Of a DNA stretch of 64,000 bases, positions 43,637 to 54,200 are shown piece by piece. The stretch is from positions 496,001 through 560,000 of the forward strand of contig NZ_CP115468.1 in NCBI RefSeq assembly GCF_028462125.1. Reading direction: 5' to 3'. A program made the position numbers and the translations under genes. Under the pieces are notes generated by a model. That model saw only the letters and a list, made by a program, of their open reading frames with translations. It was not told where the DNA came from and ran no database searches. Position 1 is the stretch's first letter; every line of letters starts with the position of its first letter. The DNA comes from Leptospira sp. GIMC2001 (GTDB lineage: Bacteria > Spirochaetota > Leptospiria > Leptospirales > Leptospiraceae).

Positions 43637-46600
43637 CTACATATTTCTGCGGTATTGGCCACCTACGTGATATAAACAAGAGGATATTTCACCCAAGGTT
43701 GCATATTTACCTGCTTCCATTAGCGTACTAAAAATATTTTTGTTAGTTCTGGCCTGTTCCATCAATTCCTTCAAAGCAATCATGGCTTCCTTGGAATGGG
43801 CTTTTTTGAAATCATTTAGATTTTTGATCTGATGATCTTTTTCTTCATTGGTAGACCGAATCACTTCGGTTGGAATAACAGTGGGACTTCCCTCATTGGA
43901 TAGATATGTGTTCACGCCAATGATCGGGAATTCTCCCGTATGTTTTAGATGTTCATAATGAAGAGATTCTTCTTGTATCTTATTTCTTTGATACATCATT
44001 TCCATTGCACCCAAAACACCTCCACGCTCGGAAATTCGATCGAATTCCGTAAGTATCGCTTTTTCTACCAGATCAGTAAGTTCTTCAATTATGTATGATC
44101 CTTGTAGAGAATTTTCATTCTTTGCTAATCCCAATTCTTTGTTAATAATTAATTGAATTGCGACCGCACGACGCACGCTTTCTTCAGTTGGAGTTGTGAT
44201 TGCTTCATCATATGCATTTGTATGCAAAGAGTTGCAATTGTCATAAATTGCATATAATGCTTGTAATGTTGTTCGAATATCGTTAAAGGCAATTTCTTGA
44301 GCATGGAGCGATCTTCCAGATGTCTGGATATGATATTTAAGCATTTGAGATCTATCATTGGCTCGGTACTTATACAACATTGCCTTAGCCCAGATTCTTC
44401 TCGCCACTCTACCAATTACTGAGTATTCTGGATCTATTCCATTAGAAAAGAAAAAGGATAGATTCGGAGCAAAATCATTGATGTTTAGACCACGGCTTAG
44501 GTAATATTCGACAAATGTAAAACCGTTTGCCAGAGTGAAGGCAACTTGCGTGATTGGATTTGCACCTGCTTCTGCTATATGGTATCCAGAGATGGATACC
44601 GAATAGAAATTTCTGACTTTTTCTGTAATAAAATATTCTTGAATATCACCCATCATTCTTAATGCAAATTCTGTAGAGAATATACATGTGTTTTGAGCTT
44701 GATCTTCTTTTAAAATATCTGCTTGAACAGTTCCTCGAACTGTATTCAGAGTATGCGATTTAATTTTCTCATATGTCTCTCTTGGCAATACCATATCACC
44801 AGTGATTCCAAGAAGCAGTAGACCTAGTCCGTTGTTTCCTTCGGGAAGCAGGCCTGAATATTGCGGTAGATCAACTCCTCTAATAGAAAATATTTCTTGC
44901 TTTTTTCGAACAATATCATCTAACATTCCATTAGCGTGTATGAACTTCTCGCATTGTTGATCTATGGCTGCATTCAAGAAAAAGGCAAGTAGCATAGGAG
45001 CGGGCCCGTTGATAGTCATAGAGACTGATGTTGCTGGATCGCATAAATCGAATCCTGAATACAATTTCTTAGCATCATCTAATGTTGCGATGCTTACGCC
45101 AGAATTACCAATCTTACCGTAGATATCTGGTCGGGTGTCTGGGTCTTCACCGTATAAAGTTACTGAGTCAAATGCTGTTGACAATCTTGCTGCAGGCATT
45201 CCTGCATTGAGATAGTGAAAACGTCTATTGGTTCTCTCCGGTCCGCCCTCACCAGCGAACATTCTGGTCGGATCTTCACCTGTTCTTTTGAATGGATAGA
45301 CTCCAGCCGTGTAAGGAAATTCTCCAGGAAAATTTTCGACCATACACCAACGGACAATCTCTCCCCAGTTCCGAAATTTTGGTACAGATATTTTGGGAAT
45401 CTTCAATCCACTCAGTGACGTCGTAATATTCGGAATCCGAATTTCTTTCTCTCGGACCTTAAAGACAAATTCTTCTGCTTTATAATTTTCTAGTTTCTTA
45501 TCCCAGGTTTCTATGATTGTACGGGTTGATGGTTGTAAAGATTTCCATACATCATCAAAAAGTTTATTTAGATCAGCGATTGATCCTTCCGCAGAAGGTA
45601 AATTATTATCTGCCAGGGCATCGATTGCACCTTTTATTCTCCAAGCTTTCTCGGCATTTGTTGACTCTACTTCTGTCAGATCACCATACCTGTTGATTTC
45701 ATCGTGTATTTCGGAAAGGTATCTAGTTCGACCGGGTGGAATTATATGGATTTTCTCGCTATTTCCGGAATCCAGTTTGAGATTTCTATCCCAAGTAATT
45801 TTCATTTTGTCAAAAATTTTATTCGTTAAATTGGTGTACAAAGTGTTCATGCCTGGATCATTGAATTGAGATGCAATGGTTCCGTATACTGGCATGGTAT
45901 CAACATCTTGTGTAAACAACTGCCTAGATCGTTGATATTGCTTTCGAACATCGCGAAGGGCATCCAGTGCTCCACGTTTGTCGAATTTATTCAATGCAAC
46001 CATATCTGCATAATCGATCATATCGATTTTTTCTAATTGAGTTGCGGCACCATATTCAGGTGTCATAACATAGAGAGAGAGATCAGATACTTCTGTGATT
46101 TCGGAGTCACTCTGACCTATACCTGCTGTCTCAACAATAATAAGATCGAATTCAGCAGCTTTTAAAATGTCGATCGTTGGCTTAATATTTTTATTGAGAG
46201 CGACATTCGCTTCGCGAGTAGCAAAAGATCTCATAAACACTCGTTCATGAAAACTCGAATTCATTCGAATTCTATCACCTAATAAAGCTCCTCCTGTTTT
46301 TCTTTTGCTTGGATCGACTGAGAGGATAGCAAAATATTTATCTGGAAAATCTTCCAATAATCTTCTAAGAAGTTCATCTGTTAACGATGATTTGCCTGCG
46401 CCTCCCGTACCAGTTATACCTAGCACTGGAACTTTTTTATTTGAAGCTGGGAAATCTAATTTAGCAGATAGATTTGTTTTGAATTCTGATGGGTTTGTTT
46501 TATTCTTGGCTTCTTCAAATGTTGCTTCAACAATCGTTATAGCTTGAGCAATTGCTAAAGGGTTTCGATTCTTCACTTGGGATTGTAAATCGCCATTAAA

Positions 46601-47047
46601 ACTCAGTGGAGGAATGAAATCAGTTTTCTTCACCAAATCATTGATCATGCCTTGAAGTCCTAATGATCTTCCATCATCTGGGGAGTAGATTTTTTCCACT
46701 CCATATAACATGAGTTCTTCGATTTCTTTTGGTAAGATGGTTCCGCCACCACCTCCAAAAATTTTAATATGTCCTGCGCCTTTTTTATGTAGAAGGTCAT
46801 ACATATACTTAAAGTATTCTACGTGCCCTCCTTGATAACTTGTAACTGCGATTCCCTGAACGTCTTCTTGAATAGCGCAATCCACGATTTCTGCAACAGA
46901 TCGATTGTGACCCAAATGTATGACTTCGACTCCACTTTGTTGGAGGATTCTTCGCATGATATTAATTGATGCATCGTGGCCATCAAAAAGAGATGCTGCA
47001 GTTACAAATCGTACTTTGTGGCTCGGCTGATAAGGAGTCGTTTCCAT
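43637..47047 (-). CDS. icmF: IcmF: fused isobutyryl-CoA mutase with G-protein chaperone
   Basis: 1136 residues in the IcmF domain order. The N-terminus is a B12-binding domain ([53 protein letters not shown]). The middle is a MeaI-type GTPase ([37 protein letters not shown]). The C-terminal TIM barrel is the CoA-mutase subunit ([40 protein letters not shown]). It interconverts isobutyryl-CoA or another branched acyl-CoA with its straight-chain isomer using adenosylcobalamin. It is cytoplasmic and seems to be transcribed alone. Confidence 0.93.
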   Translation of the reverse strand: METTPYQPSHKVRFVTAASLFDGHDASINIMRRILQQSGVEVIHLGHNRSVAEIVDCAIQEDVQGIAVTSYQGGHVEYFKYMYDLLHKKGAGHIKIFGGGGGTILPKEIEELMLYGVEKIYSPDDGRSLGLQGMINDLVKKTDFIPPLSFNGDLQSQVKNRNPLAIAQAITIVEATFEEAKNKTNPSEFKTNLSAKLDFPASNKKVPVLGITGTGGAGKSSLTDELLRRLLEDFPDKYFAILSVDPSKRKTGGALLGDRIRMNSSFHERVFMRSFATREANVALNKNIKPTIDILKAAEFDLIIVETAGIGQSDSEITEVSDLSLYVMTPEYGAATQLEKIDMIDYADMVALNKFDKRGALDALRDVRKQYQRSRQLFTQDVDTMPVYGTIASQFNDPGMNTLYTNLTNKIFDKMKITWDRNLKLDSGNSEKIHIIPPGRTRYLSEIHDEINRYGDLTEVESTNAEKAWRIKGAIDALADNNLPSAEGSIADLNKLFDDVWKSLQPSTRTIIETWDKKLENYKAEEFVFKVREKEIRIPNITTSLSGLKIPKISVPKFRNWGEIVRWCMVENFPGEFPYTAGVYPFKRTGEDPTRMFAGEGGPERTNRRFHYLNAGMPAARLSTAFDSVTLYGEDPDTRPDIYGKIGNSGVSIATLDDAKKLYSGFDLCDPATSVSMTINGPAPMLLAFFLNAAIDQQCEKFIHANGMLDDIVRKKQEIFSIRGVDLPQYSGLLPEGNNGLGLLLLGITGDMVLPRETYEKIKSHTLNTVRGTVQADILKEDQAQNTCIFSTEFALRMMGDIQEYFITEKVRNFYSVSISGYHIAEAGANPITQVAFTLANGFTFVEYYLSRGLNINDFAPNLSFFFSNGIDPEYSVIGRVARRIWAKAMLYKYRANDRSQMLKYHIQTSGRSLHAQEIAFNDIRTTLQALYAIYDNCNSLHTNAYDEAITTPTEESVRRAVAIQLIINKELGLAKNENSLQGSYIIEELTDLVEKAILTEFDRISERGGVLGAMEMMYQRNKIQEESLHYEHLKHTGEFPIIGVNTYLSNEGSPTVIPTEVIRSTNEEKDHQIKNLNDFKKAHSKEAMIALKELMEQARTNKNIFSTLMEAGKYATLGEISSCLYHVGGQYRRNM

Positions 47048-47093
47048 TGTTTGAGCATTGCAAATCTATTTGAGAATGTCAAGTAATTCTATT

Positions 47094-50060
47094 TTATTCC
47101 CCTGATCCATTGATTAGAATTAACTCATCCAAACCATCTATGTGAAAATAGGATTGTTTATTGGTGATCAGTTGGTGAATTGAACGATTTTTAGATTCTG
47201 TTCTGAAAGATCGTGTAAAGATTCTTTTGCCATCAGGATTCAATTTAAGAAAGAAAAAGTCTTCTTCGCCGGTTTTTACATTTCCATGAAGGTTGCCACG
47301 TGTTCGTCCAAGCAATAAAAAATTTCCATCTTCATCAATCGAGGAATCAGTAACATCCTCCCAGGACTGAGAAGAAAAATTGCGTCGCCATTCCAAACTG
47401 TTATTCTTTTTGTATTTCTCTACAATAACAGACTGGTAGTTGCCAATTTTTCTCGCTATCGCATAAAAACTTTCTCCAGATTCTGTTAAATTAAAAGATT
47501 TTAAACCTGCAATTTTTTTGGGAAATAGTGTTTTGGAAATTTTACCAACATCTGCAATTTCTAATATTCTATCTCCAATGAGAATAGCTGTTCCATCAGA
47601 ACGAAAATCGATCTTGTTCCATAAGCCAGTTGTTCGCAGTTCATATATCAATTCACCTTCTGAGCCAATTCGATATAGAACTCGATCTTTACCATTAAAC
47701 AATACACCCAGGAGAATAGATGAATCTGAAGGATGAATTGCAATATCGATTACTGAAGTCTTAGCGCATGAGCCGATTTTACCGATAGTAAAAATTATAG
47801 GGGATTGTTTTTCTGAATCAATTTTACGTAAGTTAACAATGTAATTTTCGTTAGGTTTACATTTTTTGTCTATGTTGCCATTGATTGTACCTAGCTGAAC
47901 TCCTGCTGTATAGGTTTGATTCTCAGAAATCGATACGATCTTGTCTCCGTCTTCGATCGATATACTCTCTCTTTCCATTCCGCGAGAAGTCATTGTTCGT
48001 AAAAATTTGCCTTGCTCATTCTTTGCAATCGCAATTATTTCACTTTGTCGATTGATGGAAAAATCAATTAAACCTGATACTGGAATCTTGCGAATCGCTT
48101 TAGTAGCAAAAAGACTCGCATCTACGACATCTTTGAATTCTTCCGACGGATTTGATTCTGCCAAATCCTGCGGCGACTTATTGTTGTTATCTCGAATATT
48201 TGGATCTGCACTAAAATCAAGAAGTATTTCTGTTGCTTGTAAAGCAGCAATCGTATCGCGATTCGGGCCTGGTTGAACAACTTCATGAAGGGCTGTTCGT
48301 CCTTGTTTATTTTGCTGGTTTGGATTGGCACCGTTTTCTAGTAACTTAGTCAATAAGTTCGTGAGTGTTTCATTTTTCAATCGATCGTAAACTGCACTCA
48401 AGGCTGATTTGTGAATAGCATTGTTACCAAGACTATCGGTTGTATTGATATCTACACCTTTCTTAAGCAAATATTCTAATAATCCAATATTCTTTCGATT
48501 GATAGAATAGAATAAACAATTATTACCATACTGATTTTTTGCATTGAGATCGGCACCGTTCTGGATCAATAGATCCAGCAATTGATAAGTATTATTGGTA
48601 GTTTTAAACGCATCTATACTGCATGCTTCCAACAACATTGGGTTTCCATATTCATTGAGTGATTTCTGATCTGCGCCAGCTTGTAACAGGATTTTTGATG
48701 TAGTGATATTTTGACTTCGGATCGCAAGCGTAAGAGGAGTCTCACCTTTCTCATTCTTTATATTTGGATTGGCGTTACTTTTCAATAAAGAACTTACAAT
48801 TGAGGGAAAAGATTTCTCTACCGCATAATGCAAAGGAGTATAGCCGCGATCTCCAATCATATTAGGATTTGTATTATTACTCAAAACTAAATTGAGAGTG
48901 GACTCTTTTCCAGAAAAAACTGCAAGATGAATCAAAGCGTTTTTATGATTGTCAAGAATTTGCAAATTTGCGCCTTTTGCGATGAGCTTTTTGGATACAG
49001 TATCCACACCTCTTTCAATATATTCTTGCAAAAGACTCTTATCTAAGGAAGTTTTGGTATTCGCATCAGCGCCTGCATCCAAAATTTCGAACAGAATGTT
49101 CTGCCTCGATGCATTCATTTGTTTGATATAGGCCTCATGAGCGATAAGTATAAGTTTTTTCCCCTCAACATCCTTTGTTTCGATACTTACTTTTGCATTT
49201 AACAGTGGTTTAATGAGAGTTGAGTAACCTTTTGCAATAGCAATAACAATGATCGGGTTTCCATTCGAAGCAATTGAGTTGGGATCTGCACCTGCTTGCA
49301 AAAATAGTTCCATTTCTGCTTTTCTGTTTCGTTCAACACTATCTACAATTAAGTCAACTCCTTCAGAAGTTTTTGCATCACCTAGAGGTTCATGGGTAAG
49401 TAAAAGTTTTAGAATATCCAGACGTCGTAGTTGATAGGCAACCGCAGTTGGAAATTTTGCATCTGAGCCCATAGGCTTGGAAACAATTGCCTTCTTTTCA
49501 ATGAGGGCTTTTACCATTGCAAAATTCTTATTTTCTACAGCCGCAAGAATTGGCGTATACTCCATAGAATCAGGTAAATTTATATCCGCTTCCATTTTTA
49601 TTAGAAAATCAAATGATTGCTTCTTATTATTGCGAACTGCAAAAAGCAGCGATGTCTCACCATACTTATTTTTTTGATTGATATTGAATCCCTGATCAAT
49701 CACTGCCTTCATAATATCTGTGAAATTTTTATCTGTTAGTTTGTGGAGAATTGAATTCCCATCTGAATCTATGCGATTGATATCGGCATTCGCTTTTAGT
49801 AAAGCTTGAGCAATCGGTTTGGAATTCTTTTGAATTGCTATAAATATTGCAGGGTTACCGTTTTCATCTAATGCATTTGGGTCAACACCTTCCTTTAGAA
49901 GCTTGTTCACTTGAGCGAGTTGAGATTTCTGAATCGCTGTTATCAAGAGTTGTTCTTTTGTTATTTCGATTGGAGGAAGGACATCTTGACTAGCTAAGCT
50001 AGTCGAAAGTATACAAAGTCCTATATAAAAAAACTTGCAAAAATTATAATATTTTTTCAT
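47094..50060 (-). CDS. giant ankyrin-repeat protein with C-terminal beta-propeller-like region
   Basis: 988 residues starting MKKYYNFCKFFYIGLCILST (signal peptide); a GTG at 50069 is an alternative. About 18 ankyrin repeats fill residues 35-630 (for example YTPLHYAVEKSFPSIVSSLL, ETPLTLAIRSQNITTSKILL). Residues about 660-985 contain SBBP-like blades (LLGRTRGNLHGNVKTGEEDF; FYAIARKIGNYQSVIVEKY). It should be an exported interaction scaffold in the periplasm or outside. It follows an M23 peptidase gene with 5 bases between them. Confidence 0.85.
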   Translation of the reverse strand: MKKYYNFCKFFYIGLCILSTSLASQDVLPPIEITKEQLLITAIQKSQLAQVNKLLKEGVDPNALDENGNPAIFIAIQKNSKPIAQALLKANADINRIDSDGNSILHKLTDKNFTDIMKAVIDQGFNINQKNKYGETSLLFAVRNNKKQSFDFLIKMEADINLPDSMEYTPILAAVENKNFAMVKALIEKKAIVSKPMGSDAKFPTAVAYQLRRLDILKLLLTHEPLGDAKTSEGVDLIVDSVERNRKAEMELFLQAGADPNSIASNGNPIIVIAIAKGYSTLIKPLLNAKVSIETKDVEGKKLILIAHEAYIKQMNASRQNILFEILDAGADANTKTSLDKSLLQEYIERGVDTVSKKLIAKGANLQILDNHKNALIHLAVFSGKESTLNLVLSNNTNPNMIGDRGYTPLHYAVEKSFPSIVSSLLKSNANPNIKNEKGETPLTLAIRSQNITTSKILLQAGADQKSLNEYGNPMLLEACSIDAFKTTNNTYQLLDLLIQNGADLNAKNQYGNNCLFYSINRKNIGLLEYLLKKGVDINTTDSLGNNAIHKSALSAVYDRLKNETLTNLLTKLLENGANPNQQNKQGRTALHEVVQPGPNRDTIAALQATEILLDFSADPNIRDNNNKSPQDLAESNPSEEFKDVVDASLFATKAIRKIPVSGLIDFSINRQSEIIAIAKNEQGKFLRTMTSRGMERESISIEDGDKIVSISENQTYTAGVQLGTINGNIDKKCKPNENYIVNLRKIDSEKQSPIIFTIGKIGSCAKTSVIDIAIHPSDSSILLGVLFNGKDRVLYRIGSEGELIYELRTTGLWNKIDFRSDGTAILIGDRILEIADVGKISKTLFPKKIAGLKSFNLTESGESFYAIARKIGNYQSVIVEKYKKNNSLEWRRNFSSQSWEDVTDSSIDEDGNFLLLGRTRGNLHGNVKTGEEDFFFLKLNPDGKRIFTRSFRTESKNRSIHQLITNKQSYFHIDGLDELILINGSGE

Positions 50061-50065
50061 AGTTC

Positions 50066-51316
50066 TCACGGTGAGATCATATAATGGTCTGGATCAAAAC
50101 ATTCTTTATTTAGACCAGCTCTAACTTCGAAATGGAGATGAGGCCCAGTTGACAGGCCAGTGTTACCAACTTCCCCTATAGTGTCGCCTGCTCGGACTTT
50201 ATCACCTCGCTTCACATGCATGATGTCTTGATGAGCATAATAAGTCACTAATCCGTTTTCGTGTCTAATTACTGTTAATCGACCGTATCCTTCTTTTTCA
50301 TGATTTTGTTGGAATTCCACAACTCCATCTCCTGCGGCATAGATTGGAGTTCCCGTTGTTGATCCTAGATCAAGTCCTGTATGCAGTCTCTTTACACCAA
50401 GGACAGGATGAATTCTATATCCATAAGGACTGGTTCTTCTTGCTCGATTGGGATCGATAGGGAAAATGAATGGTTTATCAATATGATCTCCACCAAGATA
50501 CAAACCGTTCTTAGACGCAAGAAATCCACCAAATACAAAACCTTCTGTGCCATCCGATTCTATTCTGACCCAGACAGATCGCAAACCAGTTATCGTTTCT
50601 TGCCATGCCATTCGATCTAGTATTTTTATCGACTTGCCTTGGTTAACTGTCCCGATGATCGTTCCGAGTTTGCCTGGTTCATCACGGATATGCAATATGG
50701 GAGGTCTAACATACTTTGTGTTGCCCGACATTATATGCTCCCAATTTTCTGGTGCTGTATCCACAGATGATTTCTGAAAAGCAAGATAGCCCGAGAACAC
50801 CCAACCTTCAGAATAGCCTTGAGTTTTTACATAAGCCCATTTCGCCGCAAGTCCATCCACATAATCATCGTTATCACTAAATCTGGTTACAGAAACCTCC
50901 GAATTTCTAGGAAGAGAAGTGATCGGATCAAAAGATTGACCAGGTCCTGATCGGATGACTAGACTTGATGCAGTAACAAAATAGGTTTGAGGCTCATAGA
51001 GAATGATGTCTCTTTTCTTGATCAATTGCTCCGGTGGTTTTTCTTTCTGAAGATAGGATATGGGTATATATCCTTCTTTCTCTTCTGCAACTCGAATCCG
51101 TGCCCAATCATTGCCTGGCTCCATTAGATTTTCTTCAAGTAGCAAGAGCTCGACCGCATCTCCCACATAAACAGGAGCAATCTCCGATTTATCAGAAGAG
51201 TATGCTTTTCCTTTTAAAGTATAATTTTTGTTAATGTAAAATGATTGTTTTGCTAATCCTTGTGCTGCTATCGAAGAGCTGATCAGTAGAAATATGGCAA
51301 TGTAGTATATACGCAT
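50066..51316 (-). CDS. M23 peptidase (LytM type) with SH3-like domains, exported
   Basis: Start at 51316 (MRIYYIAIFLLISSSIAAQG) has GGAG 6 bases upstream and a clear signal peptide; the frame upstream to 51346 is less likely. In 416 residues, three SH3-like segments (VTASSLVIRSGPGQSFDPIT; PPILHIRDEPGKLGTIIGTV) precede the peptidase domain: RLHTGLDLGSTTGTPIYAAG and GPHLHFEVRAG (zinc ligands H, D and the HxH). It should cut peptidoglycan cross-links or regulate amidases in the envelope. It overlaps the ankyrin gene's upstream start candidate. Confidence 0.88.
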   Translation of the reverse strand: MRIYYIAIFLLISSSIAAQGLAKQSFYINKNYTLKGKAYSSDKSEIAPVYVGDAVELLLLEENLMEPGNDWARIRVAEEKEGYIPISYLQKEKPPEQLIKKRDIILYEPQTYFVTASSLVIRSGPGQSFDPITSLPRNSEVSVTRFSDNDDYVDGLAAKWAYVKTQGYSEGWVFSGYLAFQKSSVDTAPENWEHIMSGNTKYVRPPILHIRDEPGKLGTIIGTVNQGKSIKILDRMAWQETITGLRSVWVRIESDGTEGFVFGGFLASKNGLYLGGDHIDKPFIFPIDPNRARRTSPYGYRIHPVLGVKRLHTGLDLGSTTGTPIYAAGDGVVEFQQNHEKEGYGRLTVIRHENGLVTYYAHQDIMHVKRGDKVRAGDTIGEVGNTGLSTGPHLHFEVRAGLNKECFDPDHYMISP

Positions 51317-51468
51317 GGCTGCTCCAAGACTCAATGAAGATGTCAAATCATGAATTTCCGATAGGCAATAGGTTTTGTCAATTTATTTTTATTTCGGTTT
51401 TTATGTGAAATCAATTGATAAAAATCATTGATAAAACGAAGGATCAAAAATAATTATTATATAAGTAT

Positions 51469-52356
51469 ATGATTATTCATCATTTTTTTGACAAAATTAC
51501 TTCCACGCTAACTTACATACTATGGGATGAAGAATCCAAAGAAGGTATTGTAATTGATCCAGTTCTGGACTATATTCAAGTTGGCTCGATTGTTCATACC
51601 TCATCATTGGAAGTACTGACAGATTTCATTCGTGATAATTCAATAGAGCTTAAGTTTATTTTGGAAACACATGCGCATGCAGACCATATCAGTGCTGCTC
51701 CTTTTTTGAAGAAAATACATTCCAAAGCTCGAATTGGAATCGGATCCAATATCACTCAAGTACAAGAAGTTTTCCGAAATATATTTCAGGTTCCCGAGTT
51801 GGTCTGTGATGGAAGTCAATTTGATTTTCTTTTAAGGGATGGTGACGAGATTCAAATTGGGAAATCTAAATTGCGTGCAATTCATACACCTGGACATACC
51901 CCAGCTTGCATGAGTTATTATATCGATGATAAAATATTTGTGGGGGATGCGATATTTCTTCATGACTATGGAACAGGAAGATGTGACTTTCCACTAGGCA
52001 GCGCATCAACTCTCTATCGCTCTATTCAGGAAAAAATTTACACACTTCCAGACTCCACTGAGATATATGTGGGACATGATTATCAGCCGAATGGACGAGA
52101 AATGAAATTCAAGACAACTGTTGGTGAATCTAAAAAATTGAATATCCAATTGTCATCGAACAGAAGTGAAATTGATTTTGTTGAGTTTAGAAAAACTAGG
52201 GATTCTGGACTTGCCGCTCCGAAGCTACTTTATGAATCAGTTTATTGCAATATAAATGGCGGAGGACTTCCGCATTATGATAAGAATTCCAAACCATATT
52301 TCAAGATTCCTGTCAATTTGAGAGACGATCGTGGATATCTATCGGAGAAAAATTAA
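51469..52356 (+). CDS. ETHE1/Blh-like persulfide dioxygenase (MBL fold)
   Basis: 295 residues of the metallo-beta-lactamase fold: ETHAHADHISAAPFLKK (HxHxDH), IHTPGHTPACMSYYIDDKIF and VGDAIFLHDYGTGRCDFP. The short active-site pattern with FVGDAIFLHDYGTGRCDFP is that of persulfide dioxygenases, which oxidise glutathione persulfide to sulfite with iron. The C-terminal 60 residues are unusual in length. The sulfite-exporter-like gene 34 bases downstream supports this assignment. Confidence 0.8.
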   Translation: MIIHHFFDKITSTLTYILWDEESKEGIVIDPVLDYIQVGSIVHTSSLEVLTDFIRDNSIELKFILETHAHADHISAAPFLKKIHSKARIGIGSNITQVQEVFRNIFQVPELVCDGSQFDFLLRDGDEIQIGKSKLRAIHTPGHTPACMSYYIDDKIFVGDAIFLHDYGTGRCDFPLGSASTLYRSIQEKIYTLPDSTEIYVGHDYQPNGREMKFKTTVGESKKLNIQLSSNRSEIDFVEFRKTRDSGLAAPKLLYESVYCNINGGGLPHYDKNSKPYFKIPVNLRDDRGYLSEKN

Positions 52357-52390
52357 GCTTAGGTTTGAGTGTAACCAAGGTAAATAATTT

Positions 52391-53206
52391 ATGTATCTAG
52401 ATATTTTGGAAATCATCTTACCAATACTTGTTGGAATAAGTCTAGGGATGATTGGTGGAGGTGGAACGGTTCTTGCTGTTCCGATCCTAATTTATATCTA
52501 TGGAATCAATTCTAAATCTGCGATTGGTATGAGTTTGGGAATTGTATGTTTTGTGAGCTTTGTCGGATCCTATTTTCATTGGAAGCAGAAGAATATTCGG
52601 CTTGAACTCGCAGCATATTTTACACCTTTTGCTATGTTAGGTGCATACATCGGGGCAAAAATTGCTAGTTTACCATTTATCACTTCTAGTCTGCAGATGA
52701 TTCTATTTGGATCAACAGTACTGATATCCAGCCTGTTTATGATATTCAAAAAATCTGATCCTGAATCTGAGCCAGAAACAAATACAAACAAAGATTCGAC
52801 TTCAATCACAGAAGAGAATTTGAACAATAAAAATAAATTCATCATCATGGGAATCCAAGGAGTTCTTGTTGGAATTCTCACCGGCTTGGTTGGTGTGGGT
52901 GGTGGATTTTTGATTGTTCCCGCTTTGGTATTTTTCGGTAGGCTTCCTATTCGAGAAGCAATCGGCACAAGTCTGGTTGTGATATTTTTTAATTCAATGA
53001 GTGGATTCCTCGGTTACATAAACAAAGTTAATATCGATTATATGGTCATTTTGTACTTTGGTGGATTGTCAGTCATTGGTGTGATCTTCGGTGTCCACTA
53101 TGGACAGAAACTCCCCAAACAAAATTTGCAGAAAATATTTGGATTATTTCTATTTGTCTTAGGATTGTGGATTCTCTGGGGACAGACTGCAGATAATTTG
53201 AACTAA
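52391..53206 (+). CDS. TauE/SafE-family sulfite/sulfonate exporter
   Basis: 271 residues with eight hydrophobic segments and the duplicated TauE motif: LGMIGGGGTVLAVPILIYIY at the start and GLVGVGGGFLIVPALVFFGR in the second half, separated by a hydrophilic loop (about 130-155). The family exports sulfite or organosulfonates through the inner membrane. Its place behind the persulfide dioxygenase fits removal of sulfite from sulfide oxidation. The substrate is inferred from that context. Confidence 0.88.
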   Translation: MYLDILEIILPILVGISLGMIGGGGTVLAVPILIYIYGINSKSAIGMSLGIVCFVSFVGSYFHWKQKNIRLELAAYFTPFAMLGAYIGAKIASLPFITSSLQMILFGSTVLISSLFMIFKKSDPESEPETNTNKDSTSITEENLNNKNKFIIMGIQGVLVGILTGLVGVGGGFLIVPALVFFGRLPIREAIGTSLVVIFFNSMSGFLGYINKVNIDYMVILYFGGLSVIGVIFGVHYGQKLPKQNLQKIFGLFLFVLGLWILWGQTADNLN

Positions 53207-53304
53207 AAAAGTTATTCTAAGTATAGCTTGCTGCGATATTTAGATTGCCATATGCGAAATTCGCCGATTCAATGTAAGCAAAACTATTTCAATCGGAATC
53301 CATA

Positions 53305-54087
53305 ATGCCAAACTCAACAAAACTCGAAATCATCCAACACAACCAAGGTAGACTTATAGAAGTTAAAATGAATTTCAATTCAAAGAACACCTATGATCTA
53401 GAAGGACTGCAACTGATTCTGGATACTTTACATAAAATAAAATCCATGGAATCTATCAGAGCGATGATCCTCTCAAGCAATCAAGAGTCCTATTTCTCTA
53501 ACGGATTGGAACCTACATTATTTTTGGATGCAACTCATAAAGAGGTTCATCAAGCTGTGAGTTTGCTTATGGATGCGTCTCAGGCTTTTTACTTTTTTCC
53601 TTATCCTACATTGTCTTTGATCCAAGGTCATTGTATGGCAGCCGGAGCTGTCTTTGCGATTTTTTCTGACTATCGTTTTATGGTGGATAAGGCTGCACGG
53701 ATCGGATTTCCTGAAGTTGCTATAGGTTTAAATTTTCCTTCTTTTCCCGCAAAAGTTCTGAGTCATATTGTGGGACATAATCATGCGCGAGATCTTCTCT
53801 ATTCGGGTAAGCTATGGAAAGCGGATCAAGCTTTAGCCAGTGGACTCATTGATGAGATTTACTCCAAAGATACAATTCGTACAAAAGCTTTGGAATTTTC
53901 TACAAAGCTTTCCAATTTGCCGTTGGGTTCAGCTAGAGGAATCAAGAAAAGTCTTCTGGATTTTCACCGACATGGAATCGAACAGCTCATTGAATGGGAT
54001 ACCAATGCTTTGGTTGAGACCATTCTCTCTCGTGATGGCCAAGAAGGATTTAGATCTATCCTGGAAAGTCGTAAGCCTCAATTTTAA
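53305..54087 (+). CDS. enoyl-CoA hydratase/isomerase family protein
   Basis: 260 residues of the crotonase fold. ALIQGHCMAAG-type motif: SLIQGHCMAAGAVFAIFSDY, followed by VDKAARIGFPEVAIGLNFPS. The oxyanion-hole region is visible, but the second catalytic glutamate is not clear, so hydratase, isomerase or another crotonase reaction is possible. It precedes a long-chain acyl-CoA synthetase gene by 113 bases on the same strand, suggesting fatty-acid metabolism. Confidence 0.82.
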   Translation: MPNSTKLEIIQHNQGRLIEVKMNFNSKNTYDLEGLQLILDTLHKIKSMESIRAMILSSNQESYFSNGLEPTLFLDATHKEVHQAVSLLMDASQAFYFFPYPTLSLIQGHCMAAGAVFAIFSDYRFMVDKAARIGFPEVAIGLNFPSFPAKVLSHIVGHNHARDLLYSGKLWKADQALASGLIDEIYSKDTIRTKALEFSTKLSNLPLGSARGIKKSLLDFHRHGIEQLIEWDTNALVETILSRDGQEGFRSILESRKPQF

Positions 54088-54200
54088 TTTGCGAAAATTT
54101 GCAAGCAATTCGATTTTTCCTTGTCGAAAATCAATTCCTGAGTAACATGGAGCAGTTTTCTGCATAAGATTATTCGAATCGAATAGGGAGTATTGTATAA

